Source: CAYMWF01 sp964394085 [NCBI: uncultured Gemmatimonadota bacterium] (GTDB lineage Bacteria; GCA-2686955; CAYMWF01). Taken from it: DNA of 21,191 nucleotides. Positions within the stretch are counted from its first letter, which is position 1, and each line of letters starts with the position of its first letter. Position numbers and translations under genes: made by a program. The notes under the pieces were generated by a model. The model did no database searches and had not been told where the DNA came from. It was given only the letters and a program-made list of their open reading frames with translations. The stretch spans positions 1 to 21,191 of the forward strand of contig CAYMWF010000082.1 of NCBI GenBank assembly GCA_964394085.1, written 5' to 3'. This document shows positions 15,621 through 21,191 of this stretch, piece by piece.

Positions 15621-18527
15621 CTATTCCAGCAACCCGGTTAAGAATCTTGTTGTCTCGTGGCGGCGCAGAACCTCCAGGAACGAATTACCCTGCAAAACCG
15701 GATAATTCCCTATCACAATCCGCTTTCTTCCAGCCCGGGTGAGGGCGACATTCAAACGTCTGTTATCGGAATAGAATGGATGACGGTCAAAAAAGGGAGA
15801 AGTGAGGGAAATTATTACGACATCCCTCTCATCCCCCTGAAATCGGTCCACGGTATCAACCATGGCTGTGGCTTCCTCTGATGAAAACCCCGACCCTTCG
15901 AGTGCGCGTCGGACAAGAGAAACCTGTTTGCGAAAGGGAGCGAGGACACCGATTTCTGAATGTGGAACGCCCCATTTTTTCAGCTCCTGCACAAGGATGA
16001 CGACTTGACCGGCTTCTATCTCGTTGCTGCGGTTCTTTTCTCCTCCGGGTTCCGACCACCACACGGATGGGGCTTCGGGATCGAGTAAATCTCTGTATCT
16101 GCTTGTGCGGTATTCGGGATCAATAGCCAGCCTGGCTCCAGCTACTGAATCGTCGGCCGGTTTGAGAACTCCGTTATACCAGATTTCCGAGGGGGCGGCG
16201 CAAATTTCACGGTTCATCCTGAACTGGTGTGTCAGCATTCCTGTATTATCAGCGGTCTGCTCATGAGCGCGCAACCGATCCGAAACGATCTCGAGAAGAG
16301 AGCGGGTCAGAGTCGATGCCGGTATTTCACCTTTACCGGCATGCAGCACTGCAGGCAGCTGGCTTTGATCTCCGACGAGAATACAGCTCGGAGCCATCTG
16401 AGCGATACCCAGTGCGGAAGGCAGCAACAGCTGACCCGCTTCATCGATTATTGCGCAATCGAATTTTCCCAGAGATTCGAATCCGCCGCGAAGCCAGGTT
16501 GTCGAAGTTGATATGAAAACCGAAGGTTCACTGCGCCATCCTTCAAGAATCCGGATTCTTTCGGCAATCGCTTTTCCTGAAAGGAGCGAATCTATCGTAT
16601 AGTCGCGCAGTTCCGGTTCAACGGCATTGCAGTTCCCCAGCCTTACCATCGCATGGTCACTAATTTTGACAGACAGCCTGCGCACTATCACATCGGCGGC
16701 ATGATTGGTCATTGTTGCTACGAGTAAACGTTTCCCTCGAGCAAGCAAGGTTTCGATAAGACGGCAAACCATCGTCGTCTTACCTGTTCCCGGCGGCCCC
16801 TGGAGCGCGAACAGCTCCGGAAGCTCAAGGATCCTGTCCTCTATCGAGCGACAGTGATCGGGGATGGTTGTATGAATTTCCGGAGGTTCGTCATTCCCGA
16901 GTGTCCACCTCAAATTCTTCTCTCTGGACCTCAAGCTCTCAATGATACCCGCGTAGTTGACCAGATAGGGTTCACCTGAATCATAGACATCTATTCTTTC
17001 AGGCTTGAAGAGCAGCCTGTCCCGGAATGAAACGATAATCCTGTTACTCGAGACCGAAATAATCGAAGCAACGGTCATGTCACCATTGAGCGGTCCGGCG
17101 GCCGTGCTGACGAGCACCAGGTCCCCTTCACGGAATTCAGACTCGTTTCTGCAATATAACGCACAAGTCGTACCGCTGATCTCATATCGCTCGATGTGCA
17201 ATGTCTTACCTTCCGAAGCAAGAACGGATGAATCTTCTTCTAAAAGGTTTCCTGCTTTTCTTGCTGAAACGATTCGTTCACAGTCGAGAGCGTTAATCCA
17301 GCGTCGGGCATTCGATATATCGCTCACCTTGAATTGGGCCCTGGCATGACATGAAGGGAATGCCATGTTTCTGAAGGCATCATTTTCGAATCTCCCGCAT
17401 GAAGAGTCGCACGGTTCATCATTGAAGACGGCACAGAGGTCAAGGCATAGTCCAGAGTCTCCACAACCGCGACACTTGGCAGGTCGAGCCTGTTCAAACG
17501 GCATGGAAGCGGTAATCTCAGCTTCCAGCAATCGATTGCGCATTTCGGATACGTTGCGAAACAGGGACTTATCTAAAGGCACGTTTTTTTCGACGTTCAG
17601 GTATGTAATCATCCGGCCGTTTCTATTCTTCCTGACCGGATCGTTACCCGAGTAGAGCACAACCGGCGGATGCGGCAATGCCTGTCCTGTTCTCTGCATC
17701 ACCATCATCGCGTAGGCCGCAACCTGCAGCGCATGGCCCGGTTTCGTACGGTTCCCCCAGGATTTTGAGCTCTTCAGTTCAATGACTCGCTCGATTCCGC
17801 CATTCCTCGACAGTGTAAGGTCGATTCGACCCTTGAGCCCGAGTTTCGTATCCAGAAGGAATGTCTCAGTTGCCTGGTTGAACCCCGGTTCCAGTCGGCC
17901 GCCCCAGAAATGAAGCTTTTTAACATGAGCGCGGGCATCATCAACTATGTCATCAGGATCGATTCCGTAATCATCCAGAAATACGATATTTTCAGCAATG
18001 CTGCGCCGGATCAGCGGTAGTGAAGAATCAGGATCGAAAGGATTCCTCAAAACATTCTGCATGCAGGCATTGACCGCCATGCCCCTGAGCATGTGCCGGT
18101 TCACCTTCCTGCGTGAATACCGGGAGATGAGGAATTTCCGTTTACAGTAATCGGTTTCCGCCAGCTCGCTCACACTGACAAGACGCGCTGGTTCGAGGAT
18201 GATCAGTGTCTCATCAGTTGCCGTCAGGGTTTCACCGTTCCGGGAAAGATGAATGAAAACCACTTCCGGGAAAAGGCCGATTGAGTGATCTCGATAGAAG
18301 TCCAGAATCTGTAGAGCGGCGGCGGTATCGTTCCGTCTTTTCGTCGTGTCGACCTGAACGACCGTATCACCAGAAACCGTTCGAATACCCCAGGTCTTTT
18401 TTTTTATTGAATGGAGTTCACCCGATAAGAACCGGATATGGCAGGGATGTATACCGCCGGTCAGACAGACGATACAGGGATAACCGTTGTCGAGAGGAAA
18501 CAACGCTGTATCTGTCATCGAGGTCAT
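15621..18527 (-). CDS. Dna2-like Fe-S nuclease fused to superfamily 1 helicase
   Basis: 968 residues. Residues about 120-365 are a PD-(D/E)XK nuclease of the RecB/Cas4/Dna2 type: GLKGRIDLTL with Asp236, IELKSSKSW with Glu250 and Lys252, and Gln268 in HALQVAAYAMM. An Fe-S cluster site is suggested by Cys128 (DYCKRKF) with Cys352, Cys355 and Cys361, the one-plus-three layout of Dna2 and AddB. Residues 570-968 are a UPF1-like helicase: Walker A GPPGTGKTT (577-585), motif II DEAG (695-698), motif III GDQSQLP (719-725), motif IV THQFRMN, motif V DTVDRFQGDERDVV and motif VI RRLNVALTRA (923-932). The order nuclease, beta-barrel-like middle, helicase is that of Dna2, which cleaves and unwinds flapped or recombining DNA. 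A second ATG at 18518 is possible; no strong ribosome site distinguishes them. It begins only 24 bases after the tRNA-Pro terminator. All key residues are present. Its physiological role (repair, replication or defence) cannot be told from the neighbours. Confidence 0.92.
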   Translation of the reverse strand: MTSMTDTALFPLDNGYPCIVCLTGGIHPCHIRFLSGELHSIKKKTWGIRTVSGDTVVQVDTTKRRNDTAAALQILDFYRDHSIGLFPEVVFIHLSRNGETLTATDETLIILEPARLVSVSELAETDYCKRKFLISRYSRRKVNRHMLRGMAVNACMQNVLRNPFDPDSSLPLIRRSIAENIVFLDDYGIDPDDIVDDARAHVKKLHFWGGRLEPGFNQATETFLLDTKLGLKGRIDLTLSRNGGIERVIELKSSKSWGNRTKPGHALQVAAYAMMVMQRTGQALPHPPVVLYSGNDPVRKNRNGRMITYLNVEKNVPLDKSLFRNVSEMRNRLLEAEITASMPFEQARPAKCRGCGDSGLCLDLCAVFNDEPCDSSCGRFENDAFRNMAFPSCHARAQFKVSDISNARRWINALDCERIVSARKAGNLLEEDSSVLASEGKTLHIERYEISGTTCALYCRNESEFREGDLVLVSTAAGPLNGDMTVASIISVSSNRIIVSFRDRLLFKPERIDVYDSGEPYLVNYAGIIESLRSREKNLRWTLGNDEPPEIHTTIPDHCRSIEDRILELPELFALQGPPGTGKTTMVCRLIETLLARGKRLLVATMTNHAADVIVRRLSVKISDHAMVRLGNCNAVEPELRDYTIDSLLSGKAIAERIRILEGWRSEPSVFISTSTTWLRGGFESLGKFDCAIIDEAGQLLLPSALGIAQMAPSCILVGDQSQLPAVLHAGKGEIPASTLTRSLLEIVSDRLRAHEQTADNTGMLTHQFRMNREICAAPSEIWYNGVLKPADDSVAGARLAIDPEYRTSRYRDLLDPEAPSVWWSEPGGEKNRSNEIEAGQVVILVQELKKWGVPHSEIGVLAPFRKQVSLVRRALEGSGFSSEEATAMVDTVDRFQGDERDVVIISLTSPFFDRHPFYSDNRRLNVALTRAGRKRIVIGNYPVLQGNSFLEVLRRHETTRFLTGLLE

Positions 18528-18551
18528 CCGACAAGATTCTCTGATGCAGGC

Positions 18552-18576
18552 AAAAAAATGCAGGTTCTCGACCTGC
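18552..18576 (-). terminator. Intrinsic terminator of tRNA-Pro
   Basis: On the minus strand GCAGGT-CGAGA-ACCTGC forms a perfect 6-bp stem (18576-18560), followed by A and seven T (18558-18552). It is 15 bases beyond the tRNA CCA end, a textbook position. Confidence 0.85.
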
Positions 18577-18591
18577 TCTGGGCGGTTTTTT

Positions 18592-18669
18592 TGGTCGGGG
18601 CGAGAAGATTTGAACTTCCGACCTCCTGCTCCCGAAGCAGGCGCGCTAACCGGACTGCGCTACGCCCCG
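18592..18669 (-). tRNA. tRNA-Pro (anticodon CGG), CCA encoded
   Basis: The cloverleaf is complete: acceptor CGGGGCG/CGCCCCG, D stem GCGC/GCGC, anticodon stem CCTGC/GCAGG with loop TTCGGGA, T stem GGAAG/CTTCT (one G-U pair) with loop TTCAAAT, discriminator A, then an encoded CCA. The anticodon CGG reads CCG proline codons. It has a promoter upstream and an intrinsic terminator directly downstream. Confidence 0.96.
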
Positions 18670-18684
18670 ACATAACCGTTTGAG

Positions 18685-18711
18685 TTTATAGATTCCCGTT
18701 AACGGGTGCAA
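18685..18711 (-). promoter_or_regulatory. Predicted promoter for tRNA-Pro with palindromic spacer
   Basis: On the minus strand, -35 TTGCAC (18711-18706) and -10 TATAAA (18690-18685) are separated by 15 bases. Transcription would start a few bases before the tRNA 5' end. The spacer contains the perfect 12-bp palindrome CCCGTTAACGGG (18695-18706). The DedA-family gene ends 31 bases further upstream. Confidence 0.45.
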
Positions 18712-18742
18712 GCCTAAACTTGCAAACTCACCCGTATTTCTA

Positions 18743-19402
18743 TCAAGGAGACCCATGGGACAACATCTTTATTACAATAAAACCGCCGATAAGCAGAACA
18801 ACGAAAACAATACTCAGGATATTGAGATATTTATCAATAAAATTTCTGATACCGGGTCCGAATTTATATATCAATCCAGCGACGAGAAAAAACCGGGCAG
18901 TTCTGCTGAGCACCGAGGCGAATACAAAAATCGGAAAATTAATTTTAAAAACGCCGGCTGAAATGGTTATCACCTTGTAAGGGATCGGAGTAAATCCAGC
19001 CGTAAAGACGACCCAGAAATTGTATAATTCGTATTTCTCCTTCATCCTCAGGAACACATCTTCAGTAAAGCCCGGAACTACTGCAAAGAAAAACGAGGCA
19101 AGACCTGAATACTCCGTCGTGCCTGGTGCATACCACAGGAAAGACCCGATCAAGTAACCGGCTACTCCACCAAGCAGAGATCCGAGGGAGCATATTACAG
19201 CGTATCGGAATGCACGAGCCGGGATTGAAACCGCAAGGGCGATTAACAGAACATCAGGCGGAATGGGGAAAAAGCTCGATTCAGCGAATGCCAGGAGGAA
19301 GAGAGCGACCGACCCGTAGGGTGTTTCCGCCCAGTGAAGCACCCAGTTATACATTCGTCTGATTATCGAATCGTTTTTTTTCATTGTTTCTTCTATCGCC
19401 AT
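18743..19402 (-). CDS. YqaA/DedA-family (VTT domain) inner membrane protein
   Basis: 219 residues from the chosen ATG. The protein has the DedA/SNARE-associated fold: an amphipathic start, then AESSFFPIPPDVLLIALA with the conserved E----P-P-D region, GSLLGGVAGYLIGSF, a re-entrant segment FTAGFTPIPYKVITISAG, an Arg-containing SVLSRTARFFLVAGLIY, and a final membrane helix. DedA proteins are linked to lipid-carrier translocation and membrane homeostasis; the YqaA branch is not well characterised. The frame is open up to 19435. ATG 19402 is preferred because it overlaps the pcm stop by 10 bases and has GAAGGG upstream, as expected in a tight operon; ATG 19384 is also possible. It is the last gene of the four-gene operon. 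Confidence 0.88.
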   Translation of the reverse strand: MAIEETMKKNDSIIRRMYNWVLHWAETPYGSVALFLLAFAESSFFPIPPDVLLIALAVSIPARAFRYAVICSLGSLLGGVAGYLIGSFLWYAPGTTEYSGLASFFFAVVPGFTEDVFLRMKEKYELYNFWVVFTAGFTPIPYKVITISAGVFKINFPIFVFASVLSRTARFFLVAGLIYKFGPGIRNFIDKYLNILSIVFVVLLIGGFIVIKMLSHGSP

Positions 19403-20058
19403 CCTGATTTTCCCTTCAACGGTACGAAGCGGCATTCGCCCAGAGTCCGGTAGTGTATGCCGTCGCCGCCCTGTTTTCTTCCAATGTACAGATTCTGCTT
19501 CTCTTTTTCCCTGCCTACCGGCAGTACGATGATTCCTTCTGTTGCGAGCTGTTGCTCCAAAGTGTCCGGCGGGGCCGGTGCGGACGCGGTAACTACGATC
19601 CGGTCGTAAGGAGCATATTGCGACCAGCCCAAGGATCCGTCTCCTATACGGATACCGACGTCCGGGTATCCCGCATCGCGGAGATGCTGTCTCGCGCTTT
19701 TCGCCAGCCCGGGGAACATCTCCACTGAATAGACTTTCGCTCCGAGTTCAGTCAGGACAGCGGCCTGGTACCCTGATCCCGTGCCGATTTCCAGGATCCT
19801 CTCTCCGCCCTCTATCCGCAAGGCGGATGAAACAAGGGCGACGGTAAGAGGACTCGATATAGTCTGCCCCGCCCCGATCGGCAGGGTATTGAATTCATAC
19901 GCTTTGTCCGCAAGAGCATAATCTACGAAAAGGTGTCTCGGAACGGCTTCCATGGCGTCCAGCACCTTTCGATCGATAAAATCCAATTCCCGCTGAAGAT
20001 CCGCAACCATTTTCAAACGACGCGTCTTCATACCGCTCTTCGAGAATTCCGCTCTCAT
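19393..20058 (-). CDS. pcm: Protein-L-isoaspartate O-methyltransferase
   Basis: 221 residues from the chosen start. Pcm uses S-adenosylmethionine to methylate isoaspartyl residues in aged proteins as the first step of repair. Family signatures in order: MVADLQREL, VLDAMEAVPRHLFV, AYEFNTLPIGAGQTISSP, the SAM site RILEIGTGSGYQAAVL, KVYSVEM as motif post I, RIGDGSLGWSQYAPYDRIVV, TASAPAPPDTLEQQL, IIVLPVG and RFVPLKG. The usual ISQP reads ISSP here. ATG 20058 overlaps the upstream TGA as ATGA, pointing to translational coupling; a GTG 12 bases earlier is less likely. A third in-frame ATG (MVADLQ) would give the shortest typical form. Confidence 0.96.
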   Translation of the reverse strand: MRAEFSKSGMKTRRLKMVADLQRELDFIDRKVLDAMEAVPRHLFVDYALADKAYEFNTLPIGAGQTISSPLTVALVSSALRIEGGERILEIGTGSGYQAAVLTELGAKVYSVEMFPGLAKSARQHLRDAGYPDVGIRIGDGSLGWSQYAPYDRIVVTASAPAPPDTLEQQLATEGIIVLPVGREKEKQNLYIGRKQGGDGIHYRTLGECRFVPLKGKSGWR

Positions 20059-20732
20059 CCGGATTTCCACCCCCTGGCTCTGATTACCATTCGAATAAAA
20101 CGGAGCGTATCTCTCCAGGGACTTATGAAGCTCGACTCATCGGCGTATATGGTCCGTATGGGGACGGCTCCGACCTTAAAACCGGTTGCTGCGGCTTTTA
20201 CCAGGATCTCCGACTCGGCGTCGTATCTGTCCATTTCAAGATGGACGCGGGTCAGCACAGATGTGGTATAAAAACGGTAACCGCACTGGCTGTCATTGAT
20301 CTCCTGCCCGGCTATTCTAGACACAATCCATGAAGTCGTACGGTTAGTGGCACGCCTGAGCCATGGCATTCCTGCAGGATCGAGCATCCGGTTTCCCAGG
20401 ATTACGGGATAACCTTCAGCTTCAAACTGATCGAGAAAATCGGGAATCGATTCCGGTTCATGTTGACCGTCGGCATCAAGTGTAATAACCGCATCGTAGT
20501 CCTGCTCAACGGCATATGCGAATCCGGTTCGGAGAGCCGCGCCCTTTCCCCTGTTTACTTCGTGTTTAATCAGAACGGCTCCCGCGCCTGCCGCGTTATC
20601 GGCTGTTTCATCCCCCGAGCCGTCGTCTATGACCAGGACTTGATCGAGAACGCCGATAACGGCGCACCGCGTGACGACGTCCCCTATCGTCGCAGCTGCA
20701 TTGAAGGCTGGTATTACAGCGAGAACCTTCAA
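20055..20732 (-). CDS. Glycosyltransferase family 2, polyprenyl/dolichyl-phosphate sugar synthase-like
   Basis: 225 residues. GT-A fold enzyme with VIPAFNAAATI at the start, the nucleotide-binding DDGS (36-39), NRGKGAALRTGF (60-71), the metal-binding DADGQHEP (86-93), and the acceptor-side NDSQCGYRFY and YDAESEIL segments typical of DPM1-type synthases. These transfer a sugar from a nucleotide donor to a polyprenyl phosphate at the inner membrane face. No membrane helix is seen. Such a lipid-linked sugar is the donor type used by GT39 enzymes like the one at the left edge, but that link is inference. The start is TTG with AGGAGG 5 bases upstream; no ATG fits as well. It begins 9 bases after the acyltransferase stop and overlaps pcm by 4 bases. 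Confidence 0.92.
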   Translation of the reverse strand: MKVLAVIPAFNAAATIGDVVTRCAVIGVLDQVLVIDDGSGDETADNAAGAGAVLIKHEVNRGKGAALRTGFAYAVEQDYDAVITLDADGQHEPESIPDFLDQFEAEGYPVILGNRMLDPAGMPWLRRATNRTTSWIVSRIAGQEINDSQCGYRFYTTSVLTRVHLEMDRYDAESEILVKAAATGFKVGAVPIRTIYADESSFISPWRDTLRFIRMVIRARGWKSG

Positions 20733-20741
20733 CTGTTCCTC

Positions 20742-21191
20742 CTAATAGAACATTTTATCGAACATCATCCAGTCCGAGGGATGAGCCGCCAGCGCGGTTT
20801 CAAGGGTTGAAGCCCACTGATTGTGCGTTGATTCAACCCGATCGTGTAAAACGAGTGGTTCAGCTATCTCCACGCAGTACCCGCCATCCTCATTCTTGAA
20901 CATGAATGCGGGAAGCACCGGTGTTCCTTTTCTCTTCGCCAATAGGAAAGGACCGATCGGAAGCACGACCTTTTCTCCGAATAAGAGGACCTCTCTCCCT
21001 TTTCCAGAGATATTCCTGTCGGCCAGGAGCGCAAGAATATATCCTTTTTCGAGGATTGAAAGTGCTTTTTCCCTGAATTCACCGGTTTTGATTATCTTTA
21101 TTCCCGCCCGGCGGCGTCTCATATCGAAGAATTCCGTTACAAGCCTTGAACGATGATCGAGAACCACCGAGGCGACACGATAACCTTTATC
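20742..21191 (-). CDS. Lipid A-type / PatA-like lysophospholipid acyltransferase (5' end outside window)
   Basis: 149 C-terminal residues are seen and the frame is open to the right edge. The sequence matches the LpxL/HtrB/PatA acyltransferase family after its catalytic H----D region: SILEKGYILALLADRNISGK, REVLLFGEKVVLPIGPFLLA, KRKGTPVLPAFMF, GGYCVEIAEPL and a C-terminal NQWASTLETALAAHPSDWMMF. Family members add acyl chains to lipid A precursors or glycolipids at the inner membrane. The N-terminal anchor and catalytic His are outside the window, so activity cannot be judged. It is the first visible gene of the operon with the GT2, pcm and DedA genes. Lipid A versus another glycolipid as acceptor is open. 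Confidence 0.88.
   Translation of the reverse strand, partial: DKGYRVASVVLDHRSRLVTEFFDMRRRRAGIKIIKTGEFREKALSILEKGYILALLADRNISGKGREVLLFGEKVVLPIGPFLLAKRKGTPVLPAFMFKNEDGGYCVEIAEPLVLHDRVESTHNQWASTLETALAAHPSDWMMFDKMFY

Overview
The window carries mostly ordinary housekeeping genes of a Gram-negative-type bacterium, with several accessory proteins of unusual build. A protein with a lamin-tail domain and a C-terminal FlgD-like sorting/anchoring domain (PNPFNP motif), a secreted beta-helix-type protein, a lipid A-type acyltransferase and large membrane multidomain proteins together suggest a member of the FCB group or a related candidate phylum (Latescibacterota/Krumholzibacteriota/Zixibacteria-like). 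This placement is inferred from protein style only, since there is no rRNA here. TGA is used as an ordinary stop (feoB and the family 2 glycosyltransferase end with it), so the standard bacterial code applies.

Left part (1-9762, all minus strand). A family 39-type membrane glycosyltransferase runs off the left edge and carries four copies of a repeat of about 90-100 residues at its C-terminus. Upstream of it is a C1B cysteine aminopeptidase (PepC/bleomycin hydrolase) with its own promoter. Next come an SUMF1-fold membrane-anchored protein and, just downstream of it, a very large membrane protein. That protein has a rhodanese domain and a PEP-synthase-like module in permuted order (central region, phosphohistidine domain, ATP-grasp last). 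Its reading frame is broken by a run of seven G close to the 3' end.

Middle (10118-15616). A tRNA-Arg(UCU) precedes an iron-uptake operon transcribed leftwards: a DtxR-type regulator fused to FeoA, then feoB. Divergent from it is a secreted beta-helix-type protein whose frame is interrupted by a single in-frame TGA with clear coding continuing beyond it. After a perfect 14-bp hairpin comes the secreted lamin-tail/FlgD-like protein.

Right part (15621-21191, minus strand). A Dna2-like Fe-S nuclease/superfamily 1 helicase lies directly behind a tRNA-Pro(CGG) and its terminator. To its right is a tightly packed operon read leftwards: lipid A-type acyltransferase (cut by the right edge), polyprenyl/dolichyl-phosphate-sugar-synthase-like glycosyltransferase, protein-L-isoaspartate methyltransferase and a YqaA/DedA membrane protein. 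I see no CRISPR array, insertion sequence, integrase or prophage gene. The items most worth a second look are the interrupted beta-helix gene, the permuted and frameshifted PEP-synthase-like protein, and the repeat-tailed glycosyltransferase.
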